DNA of 53,253 bases, taken from assembly GCA_017439235.1 (NCBI GenBank), contig JAFSJN010000008.1, positions 1 to 53,253 of the forward strand, read 5' to 3'. Source of the DNA: Paludibacteraceae bacterium. GTDB lineage: Bacteria; Bacteroidota; Bacteroidia; Bacteroidales; Paludibacteraceae. The first letter of the stretch is position 1, and each line of letters starts with the position of its first letter. Shown one piece after another: positions 7,838 through 19,445 of this stretch. A program made the position numbers and the translations under genes. The notes beneath the pieces were generated by a model. It made no database searches. It was not told where the DNA came from and saw nothing but the letters and a program-made list of their open reading frames with translations.

Positions 7838-9769
7838 ATGGCAGAAGAAAAATTGAATCTGTTAGCTGATTTTCCCGCCATCTCGACGAAAGAATGGAAG
7901 GACAAAATCATTACGGATTTGAAAGGCGCCGACTTCGATAAGAAGCTCGTATGGCGCACTCCGGAAGGCTTTAATGTACAGCCTTTCTACCGCCAGGAAG
8001 ACCTGCGCGGACTTAAAACTACCGTCTCCGCTCCCGGACAGTTCCCCTACGTCCGCGGCACGAAGACCACTAACGAATGGGCTATACGCCAAAACATTTG
8101 CGCCTGCAATAACGTGCGCAAAGCTAACGCTAAAGCCCTCGAAGTACTCAACAAAGGTATTACCTCACTCGGTTTTTGTCTCAATGCCGAAAAGTTGAAC
8201 TACCGCTACATCAAAAACCTGCTCAAGGACATCGATGCACGCGCTATTAACATCAACTTCTCTATCTGCGCCTGCAAAGCCGCTAAACTGGCTGACATCC
8301 TCGTCCGCTACTATGGCCGCTGCGGTTATGACTTCAAATCGGTTTACGGCACGATCAATGTCGACCCCATTAAGAACATGCTTCTTAAGGGCAAGGACCT
8401 CACCCGCGAACAGGTAACCGAAAAACTGGTAGCAGCTGTCAATGCCTGCAAGACGCTGGTGAACTACCGCGTCGTTGGCGTCAATAGCGTCATCCTCAAC
8501 AACTCGGGCGCATATTGCGCACAAGAGCTGGCATACGCCTTAGCTTGGGGTGCCGACTATATGACTATGCTTACAGATGCCGGCATACCCAACTACCTCG
8601 CCGCTCGCGAGATACGCTTCAATATGGGTATCGGAGGCAACTATTTCATGGAGATAGCTAAGTTCCGCGCAGCACGTCTGCTATGGGCTAAGATTGTAGC
8701 AGCCTATAAAGAGAACATCTTTACCGCCGCCCTTAAGGATGCCGCTAAGATGAACGTCTGCGCCGAGACTTCGCGCTTTAATATGACCATCTTCGACGCT
8801 TACGTCAACCTCCTCCGAAGCCAGACCGAGACGATGTCTGCCGCCCTCGCCGGTGTAGACGAGATAACGGTAACCCCGTTTGACGTTACCTACGAGAAAC
8901 CGACTGACTTCGCTGAACGTATTGCACGTAACCAACAGCTGCTGCTCAAGGAAGAAGCTCACTTCGATAAAGTCGTTGACCCCGCTGCCGGTTCCTACTA
9001 TATCGAGAACCTCACCAATAGCATCGCTGCCGAGGCTTGGAAACAATTCCTCGCTATCCAGGAGCAAGGCGGATTCTTTGAGATGGTCAAAGCCGGTAAG
9101 GTACAGGAAGCTGTAGCCGCTAACCTTAAAGCTCGTCTCGCTGATGTAGCCAAACGCAAAGAGGTGCTGCTCGGCTCTAACCAATTCCCCAACTTCACCG
9201 AGAAAGCGGCGAAGAAGATTAAGGAGAATGCCGGTGCCTGCAGCTCTATCTGCGATTGCAAGGATAAGAAAGCCGCTAATCCCTCTTGCGGTTGTGGCGA
9301 TAAATGCGAAGCAACAATACCGACTCTTCCTATCGCTCGTGCTGCAGAAGAATTTGAGACGCTGCGTCTGGAGACCGAAGCTGCTAAGCATCAGCCTGTA
9401 GCCTTCATGCTCACTATCGGTAACCTCGCTATGCGTATCGCCCGTGCTCAGTTCAGCTGTAACTTCCTCGCTTGCGCAGGATACAAGGTCATCGACAACA
9501 ACGGCTTCAAATCCGTACACGACGGTATCAAAGCTGCCCGCAAGGCGAAAGCCGACATTATCGTTCTCTGCTCATCGGATGACGAATATGCCGTATTTGC
9601 CCCGCAGGCTTGGCTCGAACTGGAAGGCGCTCGTGAAATGTTTATCGTAGCCGGTGCTCCCGCTTGCATGGAGGACCTCCAGAAGCTCGGTATCACCAAC
9701 TTCATCCACGTACGCTGCAACGTCCTCGAGACCCTCAAATCGTTTAATTCCCAACTCCTTAATAAATAA
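7838..9769 (+). CDS. mutA: Methylmalonyl-CoA mutase, small (beta) subunit
   Basis: This is the non-catalytic partner of MutB. Together they isomerise succinyl-CoA and (R)-methylmalonyl-CoA in the cytoplasm, the B12-dependent step of propionate formation from succinate in Bacteroidales. The 643-residue length fits the family. The N-terminal two thirds follow the mutase TIM barrel. The C-terminal domain (about 515-643) has the B12-binding fold but lacks the DxHxxG cobalamin-ligand motif, as expected for this subunit. The linker between the domains is odd: six Cys at 468, 472, 474, 484, 486 and 490 with the symmetric spacing C-x3-C-x-C-x9-C-x-C-x3-C. More Cys pairs (NICACNN, SICACKA) occur in the barrel. 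It lies 5 bases upstream of mutB and shares its promoter. Confidence 0.93.
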   Translation: MAEEKLNLLADFPAISTKEWKDKIITDLKGADFDKKLVWRTPEGFNVQPFYRQEDLRGLKTTVSAPGQFPYVRGTKTTNEWAIRQNICACNNVRKANAKALEVLNKGITSLGFCLNAEKLNYRYIKNLLKDIDARAININFSICACKAAKLADILVRYYGRCGYDFKSVYGTINVDPIKNMLLKGKDLTREQVTEKLVAAVNACKTLVNYRVVGVNSVILNNSGAYCAQELAYALAWGADYMTMLTDAGIPNYLAAREIRFNMGIGGNYFMEIAKFRAARLLWAKIVAAYKENIFTAALKDAAKMNVCAETSRFNMTIFDAYVNLLRSQTETMSAALAGVDEITVTPFDVTYEKPTDFAERIARNQQLLLKEEAHFDKVVDPAAGSYYIENLTNSIAAEAWKQFLAIQEQGGFFEMVKAGKVQEAVAANLKARLADVAKRKEVLLGSNQFPNFTEKAAKKIKENAGACSSICDCKDKKAANPSCGCGDKCEATIPTLPIARAAEEFETLRLETEAAKHQPVAFMLTIGNLAMRIARAQFSCNFLACAGYKVIDNNGFKSVHDGIKAARKAKADIIVLCSSDDEYAVFAPQAWLELEGAREMFIVAGAPACMEDLQKLGITNFIHVRCNVLETLKSFNSQLLNK

Positions 9770-9774
9770 TTGTT

Positions 9775-11913
<2,139 letters not shown>

Positions 11914-11936
11914 AATACAGAAAAAGTACAGAAATA

Positions 11937-11968
11937 TTTGCGTATGTCGCAAAATTTCTGTACTTTTG
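11937..11968 (+). promoter_or_regulatory. Promoter of the tRNA-Pro transcript
   Basis: TTTG at 11937-11940, 20 bases, then TACTTTTG at 11961-11968. It begins 24 bases after the mutB stop. The -33 box extends as TTGCGTATGTC, nearly identical to the promoter at 15535. Confidence 0.8.
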
Positions 11969-11974
11969 CACCCG

Positions 11975-12106
11975 CTTTTGGAAATGGCGATCCGTTATGC
12001 CATCAGAATTGCTCACGAAAGAACCTGTTCTTGAGTGAAGAGGAGGAAACGCGAGCCGCCCAATTTCGATGGAATCGAAAGTCTTTAGGCGAGCCGTTTC
12101 CGACGA
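11975..12106 (+). other. Structured leader RNA upstream of tRNA-Pro
   Basis: About 130 bases separate the predicted transcript start from the tRNA. They can fold into three hairpins: ATGGC/GCCAT (11984-12003); AAGAAC/GTTCTT (12019-12032); and a nested element with an outer stem GGAAACG/CGTTTCC (12045-12051 with 12095-12101), a middle GCC/GGC (12058-12060 with 12088-12090) and a perfect inner hairpin TTTCGAT-GGA-ATCGAAA (12064-12080). No credible protein is encoded. It could be a processing leader or a small RNA cotranscribed with the tRNA. Confidence 0.45.
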
Positions 12107-12180
12107 CGGGAAGTAGTTCAGCCCGGTAGAATATCTGGTTTGGGACCAGGGGGTCGCAGGTTCGAATCCTGTCTTCCCGA
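12107..12180 (+). tRNA. tRNA-Pro (anticodon UGG)
   Basis: A full cloverleaf is visible by eye: acceptor CGGGAAG/CTTCCCG with discriminator A; D arm GTTC/GAAT; anticodon stem TCTGG/CCAGG with loop TTTGGGA, giving anticodon TGG; and T arm GCAGG-TTCGAAT-CCTGT. It is 74 bases long, and the CCA end is not encoded. Confidence 0.96.
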
Positions 12181-12181
12181 C

Positions 12182-12217
12182 ATACTAAAGGCGAGGCTTA
12201 GGCCCCGCCTTTAGTAT
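12182..12217. terminator. Bidirectional hairpin terminator between tRNA-Pro and gcvT
   Basis: A perfect 12-base stem, ATACTAAAGGCG/CGCCTTTAGTAT, begins two bases after the tRNA and ends 22 bases beyond the stop of the convergent gcvT. It probably ends transcripts from both sides, although the flanking sequence is alternating AT rather than a U-run. Confidence 0.8.
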
Positions 12218-12239
12218 ATTATATATATAAGGTGTATGC

Positions 12240-13310
12240 TTATACTTGAGTAGCCGGACAGAGTTTCTCGCGAATCTTCACGTAGATAGTCTCGCCCTTC
12301 TTGGCAAAAGCGGTCTGTACGTATCCCATGCCGATACCGACCTTGGTGGTAGGCAACATAATGCCGGACGTTACATTACCTATCGTATTGCCCTCGGCAT
12401 CGCAAATCTCGTATCCGTTACGCGGGATGGCGCGCTCCTGCATCTCAAAATGCACCAGACGACGTTTCACACCTTCGGCCTTCTGCTGCAGCAAGTACTG
12501 CTTGTCGATAAAGTCCTTGGCATCGAATTTGGTAATCCATCCTAATCCTGCCTCTAAGGGCGAGGTCGTATCATCTATATCGTGTCCGTATAGGCAATAC
12601 CACTTCTCCAAACGCAGCGAGTCGCGTGCGCCTAAGCCGATAGGTGCCAAACCGTACTCTTTACCTACCTCAAACAAGGCGTTCCATATCTGCATCGCGT
12701 CTTCGCGATTGAAATACAACTCAAAGCCACCGGCACCCGTGTAGCCCGTATTGCTGAGTAGCACACCCTGTACGCCCGCAAAAGACCATTCACGGAATGA
12801 ATAGTAGGGGATAGCACTCAGGTCGGCATCCGTCAACTTCTGCAGCATCTCGGTAGCCTTAGGTCCCTGAACGGCTAACTGACCATAGCGGTCGCTGGCG
12901 TTCTCCAGACTCACGCCAAACGTGTTCTGCTCGTTCACCCACGCCCAGTCTTTGTCGATATTGCCGGCATTGACAACTAACAGGTACTTGGTAGTAGAGT
13001 ATTTATAGATAATCAGGTCGTCTACTATACCGCCCTTGCCGTTCGGGAAGCAGGTATATTGCGCCTTGCCGGCATCCAGCTTGCTGACGTCGTTGGTAGT
13101 GATGTACTGCAGGAAATCCAAGGCACGCTCACCCTTAACCCAAAACTCGCCCATGTGCGATACATCAAACACACCTACGCCCTGGCGTACAATCATGTGC
13201 TCTTGTGTAATACCCGTGGGGTACTGAATAGGCATATTAAATCCGGCGAAATCCGCCATCTTGGCTCCGAGTGCTATGTGCACGTCGGTAAATGGAGTGG
13301 TTTTTAACAT
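12240..13310 (-). CDS. gcvT: Glycine cleavage system T protein (aminomethyltransferase)
   Basis: GcvT takes the aminomethyl group bound to lipoyl-GcvH and, with tetrahydrofolate, releases ammonia and forms 5,10-methylene-tetrahydrofolate. The 356-residue length is typical. Family landmarks are [11 protein letters not shown] near the N-terminus, FDVSHMGEF, the [10 protein letters not shown] block with the conserved Asp (97/98), [11 protein letters not shown], and [11 protein letters not shown] in the second half. It is the last gene of a three-gene minus-strand operon, 10 bases after pepT. The other glycine cleavage genes (gcvH, gcvP) are not in the window. Confidence 0.96.
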   Translation of the reverse strand: MLKTTPFTDVHIALGAKMADFAGFNMPIQYPTGITQEHMIVRQGVGVFDVSHMGEFWVKGERALDFLQYITTNDVSKLDAGKAQYTCFPNGKGGIVDDLIIYKYSTTKYLLVVNAGNIDKDWAWVNEQNTFGVSLENASDRYGQLAVQGPKATEMLQKLTDADLSAIPYYSFREWSFAGVQGVLLSNTGYTGAGGFELYFNREDAMQIWNALFEVGKEYGLAPIGLGARDSLRLEKWYCLYGHDIDDTTSPLEAGLGWITKFDAKDFIDKQYLLQQKAEGVKRRLVHFEMQERAIPRNGYEICDAEGNTIGNVTSGIMLPTTKVGIGMGYVQTAFAKKGETIYVKIREKLCPATQV

Positions 13311-13320
13311 GATACTGTAT

Positions 13321-14529
13321 TTATTTTACTCGTTTAACAATCTCTAATATTACCTCGCAGGCTTTCTCCATGCTAGGAATAGGCAGGTATTCAAAGCGGC
13401 TGTGGAAATTCTCGCCTCCGGCAAAGATATTGGGGCAGGGGAGACCCACAAACGACAGACGCGCTCCGTCCGTACCGCCGCGGATAGGCTGTACCTTAGG
13501 CGTTACACCTGCGGCTTTCATAGCCTCCTTAGCCAAGTCGATGATAAACATCTTAGGCTCCACCATTTCCCGCATGTTGTAGTATTGGTCTTTGGTAGTC
13601 ACCTCTACCGTGCCTGCACCATACTCCTCGTTGAGTTGTTCGGCTAAGGTCACCGCTAACTGTTTGCGTGCCTCAAAATGGTCACGGTCGTGGTCGCGAA
13701 TGATATAGCTCAGGTTAGCTTCCTCTACGCTACCGCTCATACTGATAAGGTGGAAGAAGCCTTCATAACCGCGTGTAGTAGCCGGCGTCTCGTCCGGCGG
13801 CAGCATAGCATTGAACTGCATGGCGATAAGCTGCGCATTCTTCATCTTATTGTATCCGTAACCCGGATGCACATTGATGCCGTTTACCTTTACCTTCAGC
13901 GCAGCGGCATTGAAGTTCTCAAACTCCAACTCACCTATCGCTCCGCCGTCCATCGTATAACCAAACTCGGCTCCGAAGGCCGCTACGTCAAAGTGGTCGG
14001 GACCTTCACCTATCTCCTCGTCCGGCGTAAAGCCTACGCGGATAGTGCCGTGCTTAATCTCAGGATGCTGGATGAGGTACTCCATAGCGGTCACTATCTC
14101 CGCTACGCCTGCCTTATCGTCGGCGCCGAGCAGCGTAGTGCCGTCGGTTACGATGATATCCTGGCCTATATAGTTGCGAATCTCGGGATACGCCTCCGGC
14201 GAGAGGATGATACCCTCGCTCAGGGTTATCTCGCCGCCGTCGTATTGCTTAACGATGCGAGGCTTGATATCCTTACCGCTGGCGTCGGGCGCCGTATCCA
14301 TATGGGCGATAAAACCGATAACGGGCTTGCCGTCGGTATTGGCGGGTAGGGTGGCGGTGACATAGCCGTTGTCGTCCAATAGCACGTCACTCATGCCGAT
14401 AGCCGTCAGTTCGTCCCTCAGGTAACGGGCTAAATCCAATTGACGCGCCGTAGAAGGCGTAGTATGCGTCGTCTCGTCCGACGTGGTCCAGAAACTGACA
14501 TACTTGAGAAAGCGTTCTGTAATAGTCAT
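13321..14529 (-). CDS. pepT: Peptidase T (tripeptide aminopeptidase, M20B)
   Basis: This is a cytoplasmic zinc aminopeptidase that removes the N-terminal residue from tripeptides. The 402-residue length matches PepT. Metal and catalytic motifs are in place: AHMDTAPD (His76, Asp78), GADDKAG (Asp137/138) and TPDEEIGEG (Glu171/172), with [10 protein letters not shown] and [14 protein letters not shown] near the C-terminus. It is probably cotranscribed with the dehydrogenase upstream (14-base gap) and gcvT downstream (10-base gap). A pepT-gcvT pairing also occurs in Bacteroides as I recall. Confidence 0.96.
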   Translation of the reverse strand: MTITERFLKYVSFWTTSDETTHTTPSTARQLDLARYLRDELTAIGMSDVLLDDNGYVTATLPANTDGKPVIGFIAHMDTAPDASGKDIKPRIVKQYDGGEITLSEGIILSPEAYPEIRNYIGQDIIVTDGTTLLGADDKAGVAEIVTAMEYLIQHPEIKHGTIRVGFTPDEEIGEGPDHFDVAAFGAEFGYTMDGGAIGELEFENFNAAALKVKVNGINVHPGYGYNKMKNAQLIAMQFNAMLPPDETPATTRGYEGFFHLISMSGSVEEANLSYIIRDHDRDHFEARKQLAVTLAEQLNEEYGAGTVEVTTKDQYYNMREMVEPKMFIIDLAKEAMKAAGVTPKVQPIRGGTDGARLSFVGLPCPNIFAGGENFHSRFEYLPIPSMEKACEVILEIVKRVK

Positions 14530-14543
14530 ATCAATAGTGTTTT

Positions 14544-15455
14544 TTAGATTACAATATTCATCTTATCTGTCTCGCCTGCCGCAAAGTATAGGATATTGTC
14601 GCTCACGTTCTCCTCCATAGCTATGCGTCCCTCCCAGGTTCCGGTACCTACGTGCGGCGAGAGCACTACATTATCCATCGTTTTCAACTCGGGCGTTATC
14701 TGCGGCTCATGCTCATAGACATCCATCGCCGCTCCGGCTATTACACCTTGCTGCAAGGCCTGCACTAAGGCTGCTTCGTCTACATGTGCCCCGCGAGCCG
14801 TATTGATGAGGTACGATGAAGGCTTCATCTTACTCAGTTCGGCGCTGCCGATAATATGATGTACGTCGGCGGTGTAGGGTAGGTTAAGGCTCACATAGTC
14901 CGACATAGTTAACAGTTCGTCCATCGTTACGTAGCGCGCACCGTATTGCTGCTCTATAGCCTCCGCTAAGTGGTGACGGTTATGGTACACGATGTGCATG
15001 CCGGCTGCTACAGCACGGCGCGCCAAGGCTTGGCCGATACGTCCCATGCCGATAATTCCTAATGTCTTGTCATAGAGCGTATGCCCTAAGTTATTCATCA
15101 CCCCAAAAGGCTCACAAGTCCCTTCACGCAAGCGGCGATCCAACTCCGCCGTGCGGCGGGCTACAGCATGCATGAGACTAAACGCCAACTCCGCCGTAGG
15201 CTCGATAACCGGCTGCGGCGTATTGGTAACGCGGATACCGCGTGCGCGGCAAGCGTCTAAGTCGATATTGTTGAATCCTACTCCGAAATTAGCTACCAAC
15301 TTCAACTGAGGCATAGCGGAAATCATCTCCGCAGTAACGCGGAAATCAAAAGTGCTGACCAGCACATCCGCCTCACTCATTGGCACACCTAACTGATGGT
15401 CGGCCAAGCGGGCAAAACCATCCTTGGGCAACTCGGTAGTAAATGCAATCTTCAT
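14544..15455 (-). CDS. D-2-hydroxyacid dehydrogenase
   Basis: This is an NAD(P)-dependent oxidoreductase of the D-isomer-specific 2-hydroxyacid dehydrogenase family, which reduces 2-oxoacids such as glyoxylate, hydroxypyruvate or pyruvate. The Rossmann motif GMGRIG lies at 136-141. The catalytic Arg is in NTARG (Arg221), the Glu in DVYEHEP (248-250), and the His in SPHVG (His268). The 303-residue length is slightly short for the family. The [14 protein letters not shown] segment resembles glyoxylate/hydroxypyruvate reductases, but the exact substrate cannot be read from sequence. It is the first gene of the minus-strand operon with pepT and gcvT. Confidence 0.9.
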   Translation of the reverse strand: MKIAFTTELPKDGFARLADHQLGVPMSEADVLVSTFDFRVTAEMISAMPQLKLVANFGVGFNNIDLDACRARGIRVTNTPQPVIEPTAELAFSLMHAVARRTAELDRRLREGTCEPFGVMNNLGHTLYDKTLGIIGMGRIGQALARRAVAAGMHIVYHNRHHLAEAIEQQYGARYVTMDELLTMSDYVSLNLPYTADVHHIIGSAELSKMKPSSYLINTARGAHVDEAALVQALQQGVIAGAAMDVYEHEPQITPELKTMDNVVLSPHVGTGTWEGRIAMEENVSDNILYFAAGETDKMNIVI

Positions 15456-15486
15456 ATTTGGAGCGGGTATTTTAACTTTTAGGGTG

Positions 15487-15518
15487 CAAATTTACACTTT
15501 TTTTTTGATATATACAAA
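15487..15518 (-). promoter_or_regulatory. Promoter of the dehydrogenase-pepT-gcvT operon
   Basis: Read on the minus strand: TTTG (15518-15515), 20 bases, TAAATTTG (15494-15487). It lies about 32 bases upstream of the ATG at 15455. The -33 box extends as TTTGTATATATC, the same as the promoter at 47670. Confidence 0.8.
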
Positions 15519-15534
15519 AAAAAGTAACATAAAA

Positions 15535-15566
15535 CTTGCGTATGTCCTAAAAATGTTGTACCTTTG
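15535..15566 (+). promoter_or_regulatory. Promoter of the beta-CASP MBL gene
   Basis: CTTG at 15535-15538, 20 bases, TACCTTTG at 15559-15566, then about 29 bases to the ATG. It is divergent from the operon promoter at 15487-15518, with only 16 bases between the two -33 boxes. Confidence 0.8.
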
Positions 15567-15595
15567 CCTATCCAAATCCTTAACCACGGTATACC

Positions 15596-17002
15596 ATGAC
15601 GATTCAATTTCTCGGTGCTGCGCGCGAGGTAACCGGCAGCAAACATTTGATTACTACGGAGTCGGGCAAACGTATCATGCTGGATTGCGGCATGTATCAG
15701 GGTAAAGGCATGGAGACGGATGCCGCTAACCGCGATTTAGGTTGCGATGCCGCCTCTGTGGATTTTGTGGTACTTACCCACGCTCATATCGATCATAGCG
15801 GTTTGATTCCCTATCTGTGGAAAAACGGTTTCCGCGGTGAGGTCTTCTGCACCTCGGCTACGCGAGACCTGTGCGACCTTATGCTGCGCGATACTGCCTA
15901 TATACAGGCGCAGGATGTGAGGTGGTATAATAAGAAGATGGACCGTCTGCATAAACCGAAGATTCAGCCGCTATACGACGAGAATCATGTAGCTAACGCC
16001 ATGCGGCATTTTGTGCCCGTGCCGTACAACTACCGCTTCCGCATAGCCGACGATATATTCCTTACTTTCACCAATTCCGGCCATATGTTAGGCTCGGCGG
16101 TAGCCAGTCTTGAGATACAGGAGCAGGGCGAATGGAAACGCATAGCCTATACTGGCGATATTGGACGGCTGCAGAGCCATATATTGTGCTCGCCGCAACC
16201 CTTCCCGCAATGCGACTACCTTATATGCGAATCTACCTACGGTAACCGTCTGCACGAGGACCGCTTAGTCAGCGAGCAACAGCTGTTAGGCATTGTCAAT
16301 GAGACCTGCGTCTATAAGCATGGTAAGTTGCTGATTCCCAGCTTCTCCGTAGGACGCACGCAGGAGATAGTATATGTGCTTAACAATATGTACAACGACG
16401 GTTCGCTGCCGCGTATTCCCGTATATGTCGATTCGCCCCTCAGCTTCAATGCTACACAGGTGTTTAGGCGCTATACGGATGAGTTGAACGAAGCTGTGCA
16501 GGACACCATGCGGTACGACGATGACCCCTTTGGATTCAATACCCTGCATTATATTACCGATATTAACGAATCGAAGCGTTTGAACCATTCAGACGAGCCC
16601 TGTATTATTATCTCTGCCAGCGGCATGTTGGAGGCCGGACGTATTAAGCACCACGTAGCCAATCATATATCCGATCCGGCATGTACCATCCTTATCGTAG
16701 GTTATTGTACGCCGGAGTCCTTAGGTGCTCGCATCCAAGACCCCTCACGGCAATGGATTTCCATCTTCGGCTTTGACCATAAGATTAAAGCGCATATTAC
16801 TAAGATTGAGGGCTTTAGTGGTCATGGCGATTGGCACGAGATGATTGATTATCTTACGCGCAGCGTGGATGTCAAACAGGTCAAACGCACCTTCATCGTC
16901 CACGGCGAAGCGGCGGCGCAAGATGAATACCGCGACCATCTGTATATGGCCGGGTTCAGAAACATAGATGCACCAACGCGTGGAACGTCGGTGTATTTGT
17001 AA
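15596..17002 (+). CDS. MBL-fold beta-CASP RNase-like protein
   Basis: This is a metallo-beta-lactamase-fold protein of the beta-CASP group, homologues of which process RNA (exo- or endonuclease) in the cytoplasm. The zinc motif HAHIDH is at His62-Ala-His64-Ile-Asp66-His67, with DCGMYQG just before it. Further motifs are SGHMLGSA, YTGDIG, and CESTYGNRLH (beta-CASP entry). The beta-CASP blocks IPSFSVGRTQE and ISASGMLEAGRIKHH follow, then the C-terminal GFSGHGDWHE and FIVHGE (RMMBL). The 468-residue length is normal. It is convergent with the SpoIID gene, only 14 bases away, with no clear terminator. The actual RNA target is unknown. Confidence 0.92.
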   Translation: MTIQFLGAAREVTGSKHLITTESGKRIMLDCGMYQGKGMETDAANRDLGCDAASVDFVVLTHAHIDHSGLIPYLWKNGFRGEVFCTSATRDLCDLMLRDTAYIQAQDVRWYNKKMDRLHKPKIQPLYDENHVANAMRHFVPVPYNYRFRIADDIFLTFTNSGHMLGSAVASLEIQEQGEWKRIAYTGDIGRLQSHILCSPQPFPQCDYLICESTYGNRLHEDRLVSEQQLLGIVNETCVYKHGKLLIPSFSVGRTQEIVYVLNNMYNDGSLPRIPVYVDSPLSFNATQVFRRYTDELNEAVQDTMRYDDDPFGFNTLHYITDINESKRLNHSDEPCIIISASGMLEAGRIKHHVANHISDPACTILIVGYCTPESLGARIQDPSRQWISIFGFDHKIKAHITKIEGFSGHGDWHEMIDYLTRSVDVKQVKRTFIVHGEAAAQDEYRDHLYMAGFRNIDAPTRGTSVYL

Positions 17003-17016
17003 AGGTTTTCCAACAC

Positions 17017-18066
17017 TTATAAAGTTGTGATGGTAGAGTGGGGGTAGTAATGCGCCAATATCTGTTCTGCCGTATAGCCCTTGTCGGCCATAACGGCAGC
17101 GCCTATCTGGCATAAACCTACGCCGTGTCCCCAACCATGTCCGCGCAGCGTGAAGCCGTCTTTCGTCTTCTCCACATCGAACCATGAGGAATATAAGCAC
17201 GTGCGGCTCAACCAGCGGCGTATCTTCAATTCCTTACCGATGCGTTCCGTGCGCAGCGAACCTACTATATCCATCTCAAAGATTCGGCCGCTTTTGCCGC
17301 GACGCAGTGGTCTAAGGTCTATGATTGTTCCGAAGTCGATGCCTGATTTCTCCCTTAAGATGTCGTGCAACTCGGCTGCCGTATAGCTTACCGTCCAGTC
17401 GTGGAAGTCGGAGGTCTCCTGATCGTAATCGTTTAATACAGAGCGCAGAATGCGTTCGTCATGCGTATCGCACCACGGGCATTCGACCGACTCCAAATAT
17501 GGATAATGGATATCCTCCCAGCAGGTCTCAAACTCCTCCGTACGACCTCCGCAACACTTGTAGAAACGGGTGTCGCAGATACTTCCGTCGTAGGTGAGTA
17601 CCTGCCCGCGGGTAGCACGGACGGCCTCTATGGCACGCTCATTCATGCGGCGCAGACCTTCGTAACGTTGACAATGGTCGTCGGCGCAGACATCAAAACC
17701 GATATGTCCGTTCGATTCAAAGGCCGCGTTGCGCATCTTGGAGGCCGAAGCACGATTGGCTTCTATCGCCCTCATCGCCCATCCGCGTGAGATAATAGCG
17801 TGCGCCTTGAGCAACTCCATAGGACTGTCGGCCGACATCTCCGACGAGATAACCGACTCCAGATATTGCTCTAAATCAATGATATTGACGGCTGTCTCGG
17901 TATCGTCGGCATTGTGCAGTATCTCCAAGCGGCCGGCGAACTCCTGGTCCTCTAAACGGTCCCAATGGAAGCCTATACCGATACGAACATTGCGCAGCAG
18001 GAACGTGTGTTCCCGCTGCTCAAAGTCGATATGTGGGGCGGTTAATATGCCTACACGGATAGTCAT
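17017..18066 (-). CDS. SpoIID/LytB-domain protein (peptidoglycan-active)
   Basis: The 349-residue protein belongs to the SpoIID/LytB family. In Bacillus these act as lytic transglycosylases on denuded glycan strands or as amidase enhancers. Visible blocks are INIIDLEQYLESVISSEM (about 100), LLKAHAIISRGWAM (126-140) and the C-terminal signature GHGWGHGVGLCQIGA (about 309-323). There is no signal peptide at the chosen ATG, which is unusual for an enzyme acting on a wall polymer. Several Cys clusters (CADDHC, CCGG...CW, CPWC) suggest zinc or disulfides. It is the last gene of the minus-strand unit, two bases after the glycosyltransferase. It might act on imported muropeptides or be exported by a route I cannot see. 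Confidence 0.85.
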   Translation of the reverse strand: MTIRVGILTAPHIDFEQREHTFLLRNVRIGIGFHWDRLEDQEFAGRLEILHNADDTETAVNIIDLEQYLESVISSEMSADSPMELLKAHAIISRGWAMRAIEANRASASKMRNAAFESNGHIGFDVCADDHCQRYEGLRRMNERAIEAVRATRGQVLTYDGSICDTRFYKCCGGRTEEFETCWEDIHYPYLESVECPWCDTHDERILRSVLNDYDQETSDFHDWTVSYTAAELHDILREKSGIDFGTIIDLRPLRRGKSGRIFEMDIVGSLRTERIGKELKIRRWLSRTCLYSSWFDVEKTKDGFTLRGHGWGHGVGLCQIGAAVMADKGYTAEQILAHYYPHSTITTL

Positions 18067-18068
18067 AC

Positions 18069-19418
18069 TTACGCCTTTTTATTCATCGCTATGCGCGCTT
18101 GTAATTCCCATGTGCGTATGCGATCCTTATACAAATTATTGCGGTTCATGGCTTCTACATCGCAGTTGGCATCGCTGTTCTCATCCCAGCGGCGGCAGTT
18201 GTATACCACGTTGTAGATACGGCCAATCTGATACTCACGGCTGACGCGCAGTCCGACAGCGTAGTCCTCACCGTATTTGGTAGTGGGGAAATTAATCTGA
18301 CGCAGTAGGGGAGTATAGAATCCGCGAGGTGCTCCCAATCCATTGATACGCAGGGCGTTGTTGCGTCCGTTGTCGGGCGTCCACTCCTTATGATCAATTA
18401 CTCCGGGAGGCAAGGGATTACCGTTGAAGTCAGTCAGCTGATAGGTACCTACTACCATGGCGCAGTTTTGCGTATGGAAGGCATCAATAAACTGCTGAAC
18501 GGTGGTCTCGTCATAGTACATATCGTCCGAGTCCAACTGGATAGCGAAACGACCGCATTTGGGGTGGTGGAAAGCCATATTCCAGTTGCCGCCGATAGCG
18601 TGCCAAGTCTTGTCTTGAGCAATGTATACGAGGTTGTCATGTCCCTCGGCTACAATGTCTTTGATGACCTCTGCCGAACCGTCGGTAGAGTTGTCGTCCA
18701 CTACGATGACATTGTATTTATAAGGAGCATTGACTTTTTGCGACAGGGCGCTGCGGATAGCGGTTCCGATAGTCTTTACGCGATTCTTGCAGGGGATAAC
18801 AACGGATGCTTCGTATTCAAAATCGCCTGCCTTGAGGTCCACGGATTTGAATTGCGGAGCCAGGTAACCGCCGATATCTTTCAGGTGACGGGTAACACAC
18901 TGCTCCATCTCAATTTGTACACCGCGATTCTTGGGATCTACGTAGTCGAAGAGTTTCTCGCCCGATTTGCGGGTATCCAGTTCTACATCGTAGTAGAGGA
19001 ACTCGTTGATATGCATCAGTTCGCCCAAACGGCTGACTTTGAGGCGCAAATCGTAGAATCCTGCATATTCATATTCTACGTCCATTTCGGCAACAGCCTT
19101 ACGCAAAGCGTCTGTACGGAACATCATAACAGAACCGAAGTCGAAATCGTCACGCAGGGCGCCCAACTGATAGTCAATGACCGGAGCCTGCGTGGCAGAC
19201 CATGTACCGTCTTCATGAACCATCTTATTGAAATGGTCGGCATAACCCATGACGGCACCGCTGTCGTCCATGAGTGCAGTCATGCGCTCTTCGGAGAAGA
19301 GAACCCATTCGATGTCGGGTTTGAGACTGATAAGCGTGTACTTGCCTTCGGCTTGTTCGGCAATGGCCCGGATGTCGGCTGTGCGGCAAACGCGACCGGG
19401 AAGAGTGAAGAATTTCAT
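18069..19418 (-). CDS. Family 2 glycosyltransferase with degenerate N-terminal GT-like half
   Basis: The C-terminal half (about 203-449) is a GT-A fold family 2 glycosyltransferase: SVVIPCKNR (205-213), VVDDNSTDGS (239-248), the DxD metal site LDSDDMY (Asp296/Asp298) and GEDYAVGLRVSR. The first 200 residues look like a second, decayed GT half, with GKYTLISLKPDIEW, GALRDDFDFGSVMMFR and YDLRLKVSRLGELMHI but no clear DxD. There is no signal peptide or membrane segment. Its place between murQ and the SpoIID gene suggests a role with amino-sugar or wall-glycan material. Donor and acceptor cannot be read from sequence. Confidence 0.85.
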   Translation of the reverse strand: MKFFTLPGRVCRTADIRAIAEQAEGKYTLISLKPDIEWVLFSEERMTALMDDSGAVMGYADHFNKMVHEDGTWSATQAPVIDYQLGALRDDFDFGSVMMFRTDALRKAVAEMDVEYEYAGFYDLRLKVSRLGELMHINEFLYYDVELDTRKSGEKLFDYVDPKNRGVQIEMEQCVTRHLKDIGGYLAPQFKSVDLKAGDFEYEASVVIPCKNRVKTIGTAIRSALSQKVNAPYKYNVIVVDDNSTDGSAEVIKDIVAEGHDNLVYIAQDKTWHAIGGNWNMAFHHPKCGRFAIQLDSDDMYYDETTVQQFIDAFHTQNCAMVVGTYQLTDFNGNPLPPGVIDHKEWTPDNGRNNALRINGLGAPRGFYTPLLRQINFPTTKYGEDYAVGLRVSREYQIGRIYNVVYNCRRWDENSDANCDVEAMNRNNLYKDRIRTWELQARIAMNKKA

Positions 19419-19445
19419 ATCTTAGAAATAGGTGTTAAGTGATTA

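Noticed and set aside
11938-12129. 63-codon plus frame running into the tRNA
   Set aside because: It starts inside the promoter and overlaps the tRNA; the region is better explained as a structured leader.
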